Below are positions 1-9,256 of a stretch of DNA of 57,556 bases, one piece after another (position 1 is the stretch's first letter; the number at the start of each line of letters is the position of its first letter). Made by a program: the position numbers and the translations under genes. Source of the DNA: an uncultured Sphingomonas sp. (lineage in GTDB: Bacteria > Pseudomonadota > Alphaproteobacteria > Sphingomonadales > Sphingomonadaceae); the NCBI GenBank assembly GCA_913775975.1, contig CAJYLQ010000051.1, forward strand, positions 1-57,556, written 5' to 3'. The notes beneath the pieces were generated by a model. The model was not told the origin of the DNA. It ran no database searches and worked only from the letters and a program-made list of their open reading frames with translations.

Positions 1-215
1 AGGACTATGCAAAACGACAGTCTTTTTCGATCCCCAAAGCACCTTGAATGCCCCAGGTAACCGCAGACCACCGCCCACATGTCCCTTCATCTAAACCAAC
101 AATGTCAAAGAGCGACCGAAAAATCGGCGCGTCTTCCTACCCCTTTTTCTCGGGGCGGTCAGTGCGCCGGGCTATCGGTGACTGCCGCGGCGACCGTGTG
201 GGCCACCGCTGCGGT
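1..215 (-). ncRNA. rRNA operon leader (5' transcribed spacer), partial
   Basis: Read on the minus strand, this stretch carries CGCTCTTTGACA (103-114), a close match to the rrn boxA antitermination element. It is followed by ATGAAGGGACATGTGGGCGG, which resembles sphingomonad rrn leaders as I remember them. A strong promoter lies just upstream. No open reading frame here looks real. The 16S rRNA gene would begin just beyond position 1. What is seen is the boxA-like motif and the promoter; the rRNA identity is inferred. Confidence 0.6.
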
Positions 216-221
216 GACACC

Positions 222-250
222 CATCTAGGGGAGGCTTTCCGGTCCGTCAA
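222..250 (-). promoter_or_regulatory. Strong sigma70-type promoter, probably of an rRNA operon reading leftward
   Basis: On the minus strand a TTGACG -35 box (245-250) is followed after exactly 17 bases by a TAGATG -10 box (222-227). Runs of T and A lie upstream (about 265-285). A CACCGC-T-GCGGTG inverted repeat (204-216) lies at the expected start of transcription. Together with the boxA-like element further along the same strand, this fits an alphaproteobacterial rrn promoter. The 16S gene itself is outside the window, so the assignment is inference. Confidence 0.65.
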
Positions 251-382
251 ACGCTTTTGTCGCGGAAGTGCAAAAAAAGTTCCGCGAACCTGTCTTTTCC
301 CCTGTGGACCCGGCGTTTGACGCGTGCGGCGGGGATCGATGCCGGGTTGAGAGGACACGGCGACTCCGCCACCATCGCGGTC

Positions 383-670
383 GTGACGAACGAATCACCC
401 AAGGGACTCGGCGATTCGGCCTATGCCGCCTTCGCCTGGCAGCGGTTTCGCACCATCCTCGCCTGGATGATCGTCGCGGGAGCCGCGTGCTCGGCCGGCG
501 TGATCGTGGTCATGGCGCATCTTCAAGGGCCGCTGCATCGAATCACCATGTTCGCGATTCTCGGCGGAGTCGGCGGATCCGTCACGATGGCGGGCGCGCT
601 GATGGGCCTCGCCTTTCTCAGCTCGGGCTCCGGCCATGACGAGGATGTCGAGCGGATCGACGCGCCATGA
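383..670 (+). CDS. Small two-helix membrane protein, unknown function
   Basis: I chose the GTG start at 383, giving 95 residues, because the longer ATG reading from 257 adds an unconvincing basic N-terminus that overlaps the divergent rrn promoter. The protein has two hydrophobic segments, roughly residues 24-46 and 53-78, and a short acidic C-terminal tail. No catalytic motif is visible. It is transcribed away from the putative rrn promoter and its stop codon runs into a strong hairpin shared with the convergent gene. I do not recognise a family; it looks like one of the short conserved inner-membrane proteins common in sphingomonads. The start codon is uncertain. Confidence 0.6.
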   Translation: MTNESPKGLGDSAYAAFAWQRFRTILAWMIVAGAACSAGVIVVMAHLQGPLHRITMFAILGGVGGSVTMAGALMGLAFLSSGSGHDEDVERIDAP

Positions 671-673
671 AAA

Positions 674-707
674 AAGGCCGGGATCGCGGCATTGCGATCC
701 CGGCCTT
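674..707 (-). terminator. Rho-independent terminator, mainly for the minus-strand DUF4167 gene
   Basis: A perfect 14-bp stem (674-687 pairing with 694-707) encloses a 6-base loop. On the minus strand the stem is followed by a run of T (complement of the A tract at 669-675), giving a classic intrinsic terminator between two convergent genes. Confidence 0.85.
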
Positions 708-735
708 CCTGATATCTGCAAAGCGAGTGGACGGA

Positions 736-1605
736 TCAGTCCGCCGCGACCTCGCTGACCGCCCGCGCCCGACGCCGCCGGGGCTTGGGCGCCTCGCTGT
801 CTTCCGCATACCCGTCTGCGCCTGCATCATTGGCGGCCGCAATGCCGAGCGACGGCGGCAGGCGATCCGCCTCGAACCCGTTCGCCTCGGCCGCGCCATT
901 CGCCTCGACGACCGGGGCGGCATCGCGCCGGGGGCGACCGCGACGACGCGGCGCCGGCGCTTCGTTCGCCAGACCGCCATCGGCGGCGATCACCGCCTCC
1001 GCGCGATCGGGGAGCGATTCGCCCGCCTCGACCGGATCGGCGCGATGCTGGCCGGCGACCTCGACCGGCGCGGCATCGGCACCCTCGCCCCGGCGCGGTT
1101 CGCGCTGGTCGCGATCCCAGCGGCGCGGACGTTCGCCGCGCGGCTGGCGGTCCTGACGATCCTGACGTTCGCCGCGATCCTGACGATCACCGCGGTCGTT
1201 ACGGTCCTGACGCTCGCCGCGCTCCTGACGCTCGAGCTGCTGGCCCTGCTCGCCCGGACGGATCGGCTCGCCCTCGTCACCGAAATCATCGTCGGAGTCG
1301 CTGTCGCCATCGAACGCGTTACGGCGCGGCTGCTGGTCCTCGAACCGGCCGCGCTGGTCGCTCAGCACGCGGAAATAATGGTCGGCGAACTGCAGGTAAT
1401 ATTCGGTGTTGACCCGGTCGCCCTGGCGCTGCGCATCGGCGGCGAGGTTCTTGTACTTCTCGTACAGCTGGCTGGCATTGCCGCGCGCGCGGCTGTCGAT
1501 GCGGTTGCCGTTGTCGGCACGCCCCTGACCGCCCTGACGCTGGCCGTTGCCCCCGCCGTTACCACCACGGCCGCGACGACGACCGGCCTGCCGATTGTTG
1601 ATCAA
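736..1605 (-). CDS. DUF4167 domain protein, Arg/Asp/Gln-rich
   Basis: The N-terminus (INNRQAGRRRGRGG) and the block around residues 46-75 (YEKYKNLAADAQRQGD, then a segment with EYYLQFADHYFRVL) are characteristic of DUF4167, a domain common in Alphaproteobacteria and of unknown function. The middle is a low-complexity run of RGERQDRNDRGDRQD-type repeats and the tail has basic patches (PRRRGRPRR, KPRRRRAR), suggesting a disordered, RNA-binding-like protein. I place the start at the TTG at 1605, where family homology begins, giving 289 residues; an ATG far upstream at 1764 would add 53 unrelated residues. It ends at a strong terminator. It lies next to prmC-prfA on the same strand but is separated from them by 272 bases, so it is probably transcribed separately. 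Confidence 0.85.
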   Translation of the reverse strand: MINNRQAGRRRGRGGNGGGNGQRQGGQGRADNGNRIDSRARGNASQLYEKYKNLAADAQRQGDRVNTEYYLQFADHYFRVLSDQRGRFEDQQPRRNAFDGDSDSDDDFGDEGEPIRPGEQGQQLERQERGERQDRNDRGDRQDRGERQDRQDRQPRGERPRRWDRDQREPRRGEGADAAPVEVAGQHRADPVEAGESLPDRAEAVIAADGGLANEAPAPRRRGRPRRDAAPVVEANGAAEANGFEADRLPPSLGIAAANDAGADGYAEDSEAPKPRRRRARAVSEVAAD

Positions 1606-1877
1606 GCTGTATGTCCCTATCTCAGAAGCAAAAGCGTAGCACGCAAAACGGGCTCCTCGGCCGCGATGGGATGGCCATGCCCACCCGATCGACCCTCGGG
1701 GTACGATCGGCTTCCCCGGAGCCTGCGCCGCGCGCATGGCATCTGGTCGGCGGGTACGGGTCACGCCCGGGCATCATGTGCCTAGTTCATGTTGCCGATG
1801 GTCGCTTGCCCCGCCTTTCCCTTAGCGGCGGCGGCCCTGACCCTACAAGCGAAATATGGCTATTTCGTTCCCTGCAT
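1606..1877. other. Intergenic region between prmC and the DUF4167 gene
   Basis: No convincing gene is visible. A short AT-rich hairpin (CGAAATA-tggc-TATTTCG, 1850-1867) lies just after the prmC stop and probably marks the end of that operon or the start of the DUF4167 promoter region. Confidence 0.5.
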
Positions 1878-2687
1878 TCAACGTGTCGCGGCAATGACGC
1901 GGGGATGGCCGGCCAGATCGCGGTAGAGATCGGTCGCAAACCCCTGCCCCGCCAGCAACGCCGCCACCGGCTCCGCCTGATCGAACCCGATCTCCAGCAG
2001 CACGGCGCCACCCGGCGCGAGCAACGGCGCAAGACAGGGCGCGAGGCGGCGATAATCGGCAAGGCCATCCGCCCCCGCGAACAGCGCGCCCGCCGGTTCG
2101 TGCGCGGCGACCTCGGCCGGCAGCGCCGCGTCGGCGGCGATGTAGGGCGGGTTGGCGACGATCAGGTCGAACGTCCCCGCGATCGCACCCGTCCAGTCGC
2201 CCTGGACGAAAGCCGCACGCCCGCCGGCCAGCGCCGCGTTGCGCCCGGCCCAGCCCAGCGCCTCGGCGGAGCGATCCACGCCCAAGCCCCGCGCATCCCG
2301 CCACTGGTCGAGCAGTGCGAGCAGCAGCGTGCCCGGCCCGGTTCCCAGATCGAGGATCGTCGCGGGCGCCCGGTCCTCGAAAAGCGCCACCGCCGCCTCG
2401 ATTAGCGTCTCGCTGTCCGCACGCGGCACCAGCGCACCGGGGCCAACCGCGATGTCGAGTGTCCAGAAGCCGCGCGACCCAGTGATGTAGGCGACCGGCT
2501 CGTGCCGCGCGCGCCGCTCCACCAATGCGGCGAAGCCGGCGGGGACCGGGCGGTCGAGATCGAGCAGCAGGGCGGAGCGCTCGATCCCCAGCGCATGGGC
2601 GAGCAACAGCTCCGCATCCAACCGCGCGGTCCGGGAAAAGGCGAAGCGGGCGGCGGCCTCCGCGAGCGCGAAGCGGGCGGTGGTCAT
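1878..2687 (-). CDS. prmC: Peptide chain release factor N5-glutamine methyltransferase PrmC (HemK)
   Basis: This SAM-dependent enzyme methylates the glutamine of the GGQ motif in release factors RF1 and RF2 and increases termination efficiency. The 269-residue length is typical. The N-terminal helical substrate-binding region is followed by a Rossmann fold with the SAM-binding DLGTGPG motif (about 113-119) and the diagnostic NPPY signature (about 179-182) that binds the target glutamine. It sits directly downstream of prfA, which encodes its substrate, on the same strand, so co-expression is expected. A short GC-rich hairpin separates the two genes. The start is the ATG at 2687. Confidence 0.95.
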   Translation of the reverse strand: MTTARFALAEAAARFAFSRTARLDAELLLAHALGIERSALLLDLDRPVPAGFAALVERRARHEPVAYITGSRGFWTLDIAVGPGALVPRADSETLIEAAVALFEDRAPATILDLGTGPGTLLLALLDQWRDARGLGVDRSAEALGWAGRNAALAGGRAAFVQGDWTGAIAGTFDLIVANPPYIAADAALPAEVAAHEPAGALFAGADGLADYRRLAPCLAPLLAPGGAVLLEIGFDQAEPVAALLAGQGFATDLYRDLAGHPRVIAATR

Positions 2688-2760
2688 GCGGGGCGCACGG
2701 CGCGACGAGGCCGCGTCGTCGGTCGGCGGCCGGCCCCCCGCCGGCCGGGCTCGGCCGGGT

Positions 2761-2781
2761 CCTGTCGCGGCACGCGACAGG
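2761..2781. repeat. GC-rich hairpin between prfA and prmC
   Basis: A perfect 9-bp inverted repeat, CCTGTCGCG-gca-CGCGACAGG, lies in the 99-base gap between prfA and prmC, with no U tract on either strand. It may modulate relative expression or mRNA stability within the operon, or be a short intergenic repeat. Confidence 0.55.
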
Positions 2782-2786
2782 CCGGC

Positions 2787-3869
2787 CTACGCCGCATCCA
2801 GGCTCGCCAGGCGTTCGGCCTCGTCCTCGGCGATCAGCGCGCCGATCAGCTCGTCCATCTCGCCTTCCAGGATTTCTGGCAGGCGGTGCAGCGTCAGGTT
2901 GATGCGATGGTCCGTCACGCGCCCCTGCGGGAAGTTATAGGTGCGGATCCGCTCCGAACGGTCGCCGGAGCCGACCATCGCGCGACGCGTGCCCGATCGC
3001 TCGGCCGCCAGCCGCTCGCGCTCCGCCTCGTACAGGCGGGTGCGCAGCACCTTCAGCGCCTTGGCCTTATTCTTGTGCTGCGACTTCTCGTCCTGCTGGA
3101 TCACGACGAGGCCGGTGGGCAGATGCGTGATGCGCACCGCCGAATCGGTCGTATTGACCGACTGGCCGCCGGGACCGGACGAACGATAGACGTCGATGCG
3201 CAGATCGCGTGCCTCGTCGATCTGGACGTCGACATCTTCCGCCTCGGGCAGCACCGCGACCGTCGCGGCAGAGGTGTGGATGCGCCCGCCGCTCTCGGTC
3301 GCAGGTACGCGCTGCACGCGGTGGACGCCGGATTCGAACTTCATCCGCGCGAACACGCCCTGCCCCGTCACGCTGGCGACCACCTCCTTGAAGCCGCCCG
3401 CGTCGGAGCTGCTGGCGGAGATCATCTCGACCCGCCAGCCCTGCCGCTCGGCATAGCGCTGGTACATGCGGAACAGGTCGCCGGCGAACAGCGCCGCCTC
3501 GTCGCCGCCGGTGCCGGCCCGGATTTCCAGCATCGCCGCACGGCTGTCCGCCGCGTCGCGAGGCAACAGCGCCAGCGCCAGCCGGTGATCGGCCGCCTCC
3601 AGCGCGCGGCCATTCTCGCGCAGCTCCTCGGCGGCCATCGCGCGCAGTTCGTCGTCGTCCGAATCCTCGGCCATATAGGCCAGGCTTTCCGCCTCCTGCC
3701 GCAGCCGCCGCACCTCACCCGCGGCCTGCGCCACGGGTTCCAGCTCGGCATATTCCTTCGACACCTGCACGAAGCGGTCGCCGGGCAGATCGCCCGTCGC
3801 CATCAGCGCCTGCAATTCGTCGCGCCGCGCCTCGATCTGCGCGATGCGTTCGCGGGAGATGGCGGTCAT
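2787..3869 (-). CDS. prfA: Peptide chain release factor 1
   Basis: RF1 recognises UAA and UAG stop codons and triggers peptidyl-tRNA hydrolysis. The 360-residue product matches the usual RF1 length. It contains the catalytic GGQ motif (residues 234-236, inside [13 protein letters not shown]) and the codon-recognition tripeptide P-A-T (about 189-191) of the PxT type that distinguishes RF1 from RF2 (SPF). The ATG start overlaps the hisS stop in an A-TGA arrangement (3866-3869), indicating translational coupling. prmC, whose product methylates the GGQ glutamine, follows downstream. Regions for codon recognition and ribosome contact are all present without gaps. Confidence 0.97.
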   Translation of the reverse strand: MTAISRERIAQIEARRDELQALMATGDLPGDRFVQVSKEYAELEPVAQAAGEVRRLRQEAESLAYMAEDSDDDELRAMAAEELRENGRALEAADHRLALALLPRDAADSRAAMLEIRAGTGGDEAALFAGDLFRMYQRYAERQGWRVEMISASSSDAGGFKEVVASVTGQGVFARMKFESGVHRVQRVPATESGGRIHTSAATVAVLPEAEDVDVQIDEARDLRIDVYRSSGPGGQSVNTTDSAVRITHLPTGLVVIQQDEKSQHKNKAKALKVLRTRLYEAERERLAAERSGTRRAMVGSGDRSERIRTYNFPQGRVTDHRINLTLHRLPEILEGEMDELIGALIAEDEAERLASLDAA

Positions 3870-5110
3870 GCGCGCAAGGCATCCGCCAGGGCATCGAGCG
3901 CCACTTCCGCCTGGCTGCCATCGGCCAGCCGCTTCACCGCGACGACACCCTTGGCCAATTCGTCATCGCCAAGGATCACGGCATGGCGGGCACCGAGCGC
4001 ATCCGCCTTCGCCAGCCGCCGCTTCATATTGCCCTTGAACGCCATGTCGACCGCCAGCCCCGTTCGGCGAAGCGCCGCGACGACACCCGTCGCATGGCGT
4101 TCCGCCTCCGTGCCCATCGGCACCACCACCGCGTCGATCCCCGCCGCCGCCGGTTCCGGCACCAGCATCGCCAGCCGCTCGACCCCCGCCGCCCAGCCGA
4201 CCCCCGGCGTCGCCGAGCCACCCAAGCTTTCGACCAGCCCGTCATAGCGGCCGCCCGCCAGCACCGTGCCCTGCGCGCCCAGTCGGTCGGTCACGAACTC
4301 GAACGCGGTGTGGCGATAATAGTCCAGCCCGCGCACCAGTCGCGGGTTGCGCGTCCAGCGGACGCCCGCCGCATCCAGCCCGCTTGTCACCGCATCGAAG
4401 AAGGCGCGCGCCTCCGCGGTCAGATAAGCATCGATATCGGGCGCCGAGTCAGCCACCGGCCGGTCGCGCGGATCCTTCGAATCGAGGATGCGCATCGGGT
4501 TCTTTTCCAGCCGCACCAGACTGTCCTCGGACAGCACGTCGCGATGCGCCTCGAAATGCGCGACCAGCGCGGCGCGCCACGCATCGCGCGTCGCCGCATC
4601 GCCCAGCGTGTTCAGCTGCAGCGTCACGCCCTCGATGCCCAGCTCGGCGAGCAACTGGTCGGCCATCACCAGCAGCTCCACGTCCGCCGCCGGCTCCGCC
4701 GCGCCCAGCACCTCCGCGTCGATCTGGTGGAACTGGCGATACCGCCCCTTTTGCGGGCGCTCGTAGCGGAAGACGGGGCCGCTGGTCGCGACCTTCAGCG
4801 GCGCGAACTGCTGCCATCCCTCGGTCAGATAGGCGCGGGCGATGCTGGCGGTGAACTCCGGCCGCAGCGTCAGCGAATCGCCGCCGCGATCGGGGAAGGT
4901 GTACATCTCCTTCGACACCACGTCGGTCGTCTCGCCGATCGAGCGGGCGAACACCTCCGTCGCCTCGAACATCGGAATGTCGACGCGCTGGAAGCAATAG
5001 AGCGCGCGCACCCGCTCGAACGTCGTCAGGACATGCGCGTGGCGGCGCTGGTCCTCGCCGAAAATGTCCTGGGTGCCGCGAACGCGGTGCGGGGTCTGGA
5101 TACGGGCCAT
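3866..5110 (-). CDS. hisS: Histidyl-tRNA synthetase
   Basis: This class II aminoacyl-tRNA synthetase charges tRNA-His. I chose the ATG at 5110 ([17 protein letters not shown]), which gives a normal 414 residues; the reading frame is open far upstream but that part is antisense to neighbouring genes. Visible class II features include the motif 1/2 region ([16 protein letters not shown], then [16 protein letters not shown]) and the histidine-specific motif ([11 protein letters not shown]). The C-terminal anticodon-binding region is present. It is the first gene of a hisS-prfA-prmC translation operon, with a 4-base overlap with prfA. Confidence 0.97.
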   Translation of the reverse strand: MARIQTPHRVRGTQDIFGEDQRRHAHVLTTFERVRALYCFQRVDIPMFEATEVFARSIGETTDVVSKEMYTFPDRGGDSLTLRPEFTASIARAYLTEGWQQFAPLKVATSGPVFRYERPQKGRYRQFHQIDAEVLGAAEPAADVELLVMADQLLAELGIEGVTLQLNTLGDAATRDAWRAALVAHFEAHRDVLSEDSLVRLEKNPMRILDSKDPRDRPVADSAPDIDAYLTAEARAFFDAVTSGLDAAGVRWTRNPRLVRGLDYYRHTAFEFVTDRLGAQGTVLAGGRYDGLVESLGGSATPGVGWAAGVERLAMLVPEPAAAGIDAVVVPMGTEAERHATGVVAALRRTGLAVDMAFKGNMKRRLAKADALGARHAVILGDDELAKGVVAVKRLADGSQAEVALDALADALRA

Positions 5111-5161
5111 AGGAGCGCGGGTATCTAGTGAAGGTCTGGCCGCCGCGCTAGCGTCCGCCGC

Positions 5162-5818
5162 ATGACCGGATTTCGTCAGATGCTGGGCGGGCGGATCGCG
5201 CCGCCGCGCTTCGTCCTCTTCCTCCTCGAGCTGGCGGGGGCGCTGGTCTGGGCGATACCCGCGTTCGGGCGCAACCGGGGGATCATGATCGCCTTCGACA
5301 TCGCCGCGCTCGCCTTCCTGGCGGTCGTCGCGCCGCTGATGGTGGCGAAGCCCGCGCGAATGCGCCGCGCGGCGATCGCCAACGATGCCAACCGCGCGGT
5401 ACTGCTCGTCTTTTCCGGGCTGACGCTGGGCGTCATCATGGTCGCGGTCGCGGGCGAGCTGTCCGGCCGGGGCAACGCCATCGCCACCGCGCTGGCGATC
5501 GCGACGCTGGTGCTGGCCTGGCTGTTCTCCAACATCGTCTACGCGCTGCATTATGCGCACCTGTTCTATCTGCCGGGCACGGATCATCCGGCGGGCGGCC
5601 ATGCCGATTCGGGCGGTCTCGATTTCCCGGACACCAAGGAGCCGGACTATTGGGACTTCCTCTATTTCAGCTTCACGCTGGGGATGACGTTCCAGACCTC
5701 CGACGTGCAGGTGACGAGCGGGCGGTTCCGCCGCGTGGTGCTGGGCCAGACGATGGCGGCGTTCGTGTTCAACCTCGGCGTGCTGGCGTTCAGCGTGAAC
5801 ATCCTGGGCAACAGCTGA
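5162..5818 (+). CDS. DUF1345 family membrane protein
   Basis: The protein of 218 residues has about five hydrophobic helices and the DUF1345 hallmark in its second half: [18 protein letters not shown] segment followed by [27 protein letters not shown]1345 members are predicted integral membrane proteins of unknown function found across Proteobacteria. It is transcribed divergently from hisS with about 50 bases between the starts, so their promoters share that gap. The ATG at 5162 begins shortly before the first helix. There is no visible catalytic motif; a channel- or sensor-like role would be guesswork. Confidence 0.85.
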   Translation: MTGFRQMLGGRIAPPRFVLFLLELAGALVWAIPAFGRNRGIMIAFDIAALAFLAVVAPLMVAKPARMRRAAIANDANRAVLLVFSGLTLGVIMVAVAGELSGRGNAIATALAIATLVLAWLFSNIVYALHYAHLFYLPGTDHPAGGHADSGGLDFPDTKEPDYWDFLYFSFTLGMTFQTSDVQVTSGRFRRVVLGQTMAAFVFNLGVLAFSVNILGNS

Positions 5819-5885
5819 CGGGATAGGACTGGACGCCTGCCCTTCCCGCCGCCACACTCCCGCCTTTGTCGTCACGCCTCGGGGA

Positions 5886-7808
5886 ATGTGCATTTTGTCC
5901 AAGCTCGTCGTCGCCGCTCTTCTTGCCTCCGTCTCCGCCATCGCCGCCGCGCAGGTGCCGCCCGGCAATTCCGCGCCCCAGCCGGTCCCGTTCGTCGATA
6001 CGATCCCTGAGGCGCAGGACACGCCCTATCCCGGCACGCTGACGCTGGACGTCGATGCGACCGACACCGATCGCGGCATCATCCGCGTGAAGGAGACGAT
6101 CCCGGTGGCGAAGGCGGGGCACATGGCGCTGCTCTTCCCGAAATGGCTGCCCGGCGCGCACAGCCCGCGCGGTGAGATCGAAAAGCTGGCCGGCCTCGTC
6201 ATCCGCGCCAACGGGCGCGTGGTGCCCTGGACGCGCGACATGGTCGACGTATTCGCCTTCCACATCGACGTGCCGCAGGGCGCGCGGCAGCTTGACCTGG
6301 AATTCCAGTTCCTGTCGGCGACGCAGGGCAATCAGGGCCGCATCGCCGTGACGCCGACGATGATCTCGCTCCAGCCCAATTCGGTCAGCCTCTATCCGGC
6401 GGGCTATTTCACCCGGCAGATCCCGGTGCAGATGACCGTGAAGTTCCCGACCGGCTGGACCGCCGCCGGCGCGCTGCCATCGCGCGCGACGGGATCCACC
6501 TACGCCTATCAGAAGACGAATTACGAAATCCTCGTCGATTCGCCGATCCTGGCGGGCAAGTACGGCAAGACCTGGGCCCTCTCCCCCCTCGTCAACCTCA
6601 ACGTCTTCGCGGACGATCCCAAGGAGCTGGAGGCGAAGCCGGAGCAGATCGACGCGCACAAGCGCCTCGTCGATCAGGCGGTGAAGACGTTCGGCGCGCA
6701 ACATTACGACCATTACGAATTCCTGCTGTCGATCAGCGACCAGCTGGGCGGCATCGGCCTGGAACATCATCGCAGCTCGGAAAACGGCGTCGGCCCCGGC
6801 TATTTCCGGGACTGGGAGAACTCGGTCACGCGCCGCAACCTGCTGCCGCATGAATTCACGCACAGCTGGGACGGCAAGTTCCGTCGCGGCGCGGAGCTGT
6901 GGACGCCGGATTACCGCACGCCGATGCGCGACAAGTCGCTCTGGGTCTATGAGGGGCAGACGCAGTTCTGGGGCTATGTCCTGCAGGCGCGGTCGGGAAT
7001 CGTGTCGAAGCAGGATACGCTGGATGCCTATGCCGCGATCCTCGCCGTCTACGACACCGCGCCCGCCCGCCGCTGGCGCGACCTCATCGACACGACCAAC
7101 GATCCCGTCATCTCCGCGCGCCGGCCCAAGGGCTGGACCAGCTGGCAGCGGTCCGAGGACTATTACAACGAAGGCCTGATGGTGTGGATGGAGGTCGATG
7201 CAATGCTCCGCCGCCAGTCCGGCGGCACGAAGTCGATCGACGATTTCGCCCGCGCCTTCTTCGGCATCCGCAACGGCGACTGGGGCGAGGTGACGTACAC
7301 GTTCGACGATGTCGCCAACACGCTGAACGCGATCCAGCCCTATGACTGGGCGGGTTTCCTCCAGAAGCGGCTGACCGAGACGGGCCAGCCCGCGCCCATC
7401 GATGGGTTCGCGATGAACGGCTACAAGCTGGTCTACACCGCCGAGCCGACCAGCTATTTCACGAAGCAGGAAAAGGCACGCGGCACCGACGCCAGCTATT
7501 CGATCGGCCTCGTCGCCGACAAGGACGGCACGCTGTCCAGCGTGATCTGGGATTCGCCCGCGTTCAAGGCGGGGCTGGATGTCGGCACGACGATCGTCGG
7601 CGTAAACGGCGAAACGTTTTCGGGCGACCGGCTGAAGGCGGCGATCCTCGCGGCGAAGACTTCGAAGGATCCGATTCGTCTTTTGGTACGAAATGAAGCA
7701 CGTCTGCGCGACCTTGCCATCGACTATCATGACGGCCCCCGCTATCCGCGCCTCCAGAAGGTGGGATCGGGCGAGGGCGGCCTCGACCGGCTGCTCGCAC
7801 CGCGTTGA
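5886..7808 (+). CDS. M61 family metallopeptidase with PDZ domain (glycyl aminopeptidase-like)
   Basis: The 640-residue protein begins with a signal peptide ([18 protein letters not shown]), so it is exported to the periplasm. The zinc-binding HExxH motif is HEFTH at about 322-326, preceded by the M61 substrate-region motif GLEHHRS (about 291-297). A C-terminal PDZ-like domain (about 540-625, with [20 protein letters not shown]) completes the usual M61 architecture. Known members are glycyl aminopeptidases; the substrate here is unknown. The ATG at 5886 directly abuts a GGGGA sequence, so an in-frame TTG at 5895 (nine bases after it) may be the true start; both give the same signal peptide. 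ppa follows after about 20 bases and may be co-transcribed. Confidence 0.92.
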   Translation: MCILSKLVVAALLASVSAIAAAQVPPGNSAPQPVPFVDTIPEAQDTPYPGTLTLDVDATDTDRGIIRVKETIPVAKAGHMALLFPKWLPGAHSPRGEIEKLAGLVIRANGRVVPWTRDMVDVFAFHIDVPQGARQLDLEFQFLSATQGNQGRIAVTPTMISLQPNSVSLYPAGYFTRQIPVQMTVKFPTGWTAAGALPSRATGSTYAYQKTNYEILVDSPILAGKYGKTWALSPLVNLNVFADDPKELEAKPEQIDAHKRLVDQAVKTFGAQHYDHYEFLLSISDQLGGIGLEHHRSSENGVGPGYFRDWENSVTRRNLLPHEFTHSWDGKFRRGAELWTPDYRTPMRDKSLWVYEGQTQFWGYVLQARSGIVSKQDTLDAYAAILAVYDTAPARRWRDLIDTTNDPVISARRPKGWTSWQRSEDYYNEGLMVWMEVDAMLRRQSGGTKSIDDFARAFFGIRNGDWGEVTYTFDDVANTLNAIQPYDWAGFLQKRLTETGQPAPIDGFAMNGYKLVYTAEPTSYFTKQEKARGTDASYSIGLVADKDGTLSSVIWDSPAFKAGLDVGTTIVGVNGETFSGDRLKAAILAAKTSKDPIRLLVRNEARLRDLAIDYHDGPRYPRLQKVGSGEGGLDRLLAPR

Positions 7809-7828
7809 TTCTCAAAGGGGACTTATAG

Positions 7829-8410
7829 ATGCGTATCGACCTGATCCCGGTGGGCAAGAGCCCGCCGGACGACCTGAACGTCATCATCGAGGTGCCGACC
7901 GGCGGCGAGCCGGTGAAGTATGAATTCGACAAGGCGTCGGGCGCGCTGTTCGTCGATCGCATCCTGCACACCCCGATGCGCTATCCGGCCAATTACGGCT
8001 TCGTGCCGCATACGCTGTCGCCGGACGGCGATCCGCTCGACGCGCTGGTCATCGCCCGCTCGCCCTTCATCCCGGGCTGCGTCGTCCGCGCCCGCCCGAT
8101 CGCGGTCCTGAACCTCGAGGATGAGGCCGGTGGCGACGAGAAGCTGGTCTGCGTGCCCGTCGACCAGGTCTTCCCTTATTATTCGAACGTCGGCGGCCGC
8201 GACGACGTGCCGGAAATCGTGTTCCAGCAGATCGAACACTTCTTCACCCACTATAAGGACCTGGAGAAGAAGAAGTGGGTGCGCATCGGCACCTGGGGCG
8301 ATGCCGAGGAGGCCCGCCGCATCGTACGCGAGGCGATCGAGCGCTACGACGAAGCCAAGGCCAAGGGCGAAGAGCCGCACGACCACGACGTCCCCGGTCG
8401 CGAGGGCTGA
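7829..8410 (+). CDS. ppa: Inorganic pyrophosphatase, family I
   Basis: This cytoplasmic enzyme hydrolyses pyrophosphate to phosphate, driving biosynthetic reactions forward. The 193-residue length is close to the bacterial family I norm. The signature metal-binding segment DGDPLDALV is present at about residues 67-75, as are the family-typical stretches VPTGGEPVKYEFDK and RYPANYGFVPHT. The C-terminal tail is acidic and polar. A good ribosome binding site (AAAGGGG) precedes the ATG at 7829. A 9-bp GC-rich stem follows the stop codon. Confidence 0.97.
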   Translation: MRIDLIPVGKSPPDDLNVIIEVPTGGEPVKYEFDKASGALFVDRILHTPMRYPANYGFVPHTLSPDGDPLDALVIARSPFIPGCVVRARPIAVLNLEDEAGGDEKLVCVPVDQVFPYYSNVGGRDDVPEIVFQQIEHFFTHYKDLEKKKWVRIGTWGDAEEARRIVREAIERYDEAKAKGEEPHDHDVPGREG

Positions 8411-8416
8411 TCGGTC

Positions 8417-8446
8417 CCCGGCCGGGTCGCCCGCGATCCGGCCGGG
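8417..8446 (+). terminator. Hairpin after ppa (possible terminator without U tract)
   Basis: CCCGGCCGG (8417-8425) pairs perfectly with CCGGCCGGG (8438-8446) just after the ppa stop codon. There is no U tract, so termination may need Rho, or the element may be an mRNA-stabilising stem. Confidence 0.5.
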
Positions 8447-8503
8447 TCAGACATTGTGTAACCGCTTGTGTGATTGCGGTGCCCGCCGCAAGCGAGAACC
8501 GGT

Positions 8504-8935
8504 CTAAAGAGTATGCAGATGGACGACCGTATCGCTTTTATAGTGCGGTAGGAGCCGTACATCTTCAATACAGTCTCCGTTCAACGATACCCAGACCCAA
8601 GCGCTGAATGCACCGGCACACGTACCAATTAATAGATCGTAGGTGAGACTATACGCTATTACAAATAGAAGTAGGGTTCCAACGATCGCACCAGCCAAGA
8701 TAGTCATAGCATAAGCAGGCGCGGGAGGGATGTGTGACCGACGCATCAGTACCGATATAAGCCAAAGAATGGCTATCCCGACTGCTTCGAAGGGGCTTAC
8801 CCACAAAGAAAGAAGGTAAAGCGCTGGGAGCGGGCTTCCCGTGTTATCACTCGACGTCACCCAAGACCAAAACAATATCACAACAACGATCGAAGTCAGC
8901 GATATCACAAACGGGAGCAGGGTACGGCGAAGCAT
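8504..8935 (-). CDS. Orphan membrane protein in an AT-richer patch
   Basis: The 143-residue product has about four hydrophobic helices, including a first segment rich in V, I and L (FVISLTSIVVVILFWSW) and a last one with ILAGAIVGTLLLFVIAY, followed by a polar C-terminal tail with several histidines. I do not recognise a family. The base composition is visibly lower in GC than the surrounding genes and codon use is correspondingly different, with codons such as ATA, TTA and AGA that neighbours avoid. An IS110 transposase remnant lies about 320 bases away. Together these suggest recent horizontal acquisition. Whether the gene is expressed is unknown; it has no operon partners. Confidence 0.55.
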   Translation of the reverse strand: MLRRTLLPFVISLTSIVVVILFWSWVTSSDNTGSPLPALYLLSLWVSPFEAVGIAILWLISVLMRRSHIPPAPAYAMTILAGAIVGTLLLFVIAYSLTYDLLIGTCAGAFSAWVWVSLNGDCIEDVRLLPHYKSDTVVHLHTL

Positions 8936-9256
8936 CGGTCATGATGATAGCCCTCCTCCTGCGATGTGTCCAATAGCTGGATCGGTGATTTGCACGCGGC
9001 CGACGCCACGCTCCATCCACCAAGTTGGTACTTGGCCGAGGGTTAATAGAATGGGCGTTCCGAGGTTCGAGCTTGTGTTCGAGGTCGGCGCGGGGCCGCC
9101 TCACCAAGGGTCGTTCGATAGCTGATCGAGGGCTGCTATCTACCTTGGACGGGCTCTGGTGGCACTCCGGTTACAGCGCAGTCGCCTCGACCTCGTTCTC
9201 TCGGGCTGCCCCCGCCTTACGGCAGAGCTGGTGAAAGTGGCGCAGGAATCAGGTCG
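8936..9256. other. Accessory intergenic stretch between the orphan membrane gene and the IS110 scar
   Basis: No supportable gene is seen on either strand; the short frames here have no recognisable motif. The left part is AT-richer, the right part returns to high GC. It may include the degenerate right end of the IS110-type element and DNA that moved with it. Confidence 0.4.

Noticed and set aside
1..320. Small plus-strand frame 48-320
   Set aside because: It overlaps the likely rrn promoter and leader and has no domain or ribosome binding site.
3325..3345. tRNA T-loop-like GATTCGAAC
   Set aside because: It is within prfA coding sequence, with no cloverleaf around it.
5790..7730. A 646-residue minus-strand frame over the M61 peptidase gene
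   Set aside because: The plus strand carries signal peptide, HExxH and PDZ motifs; the minus frame is a shadow.
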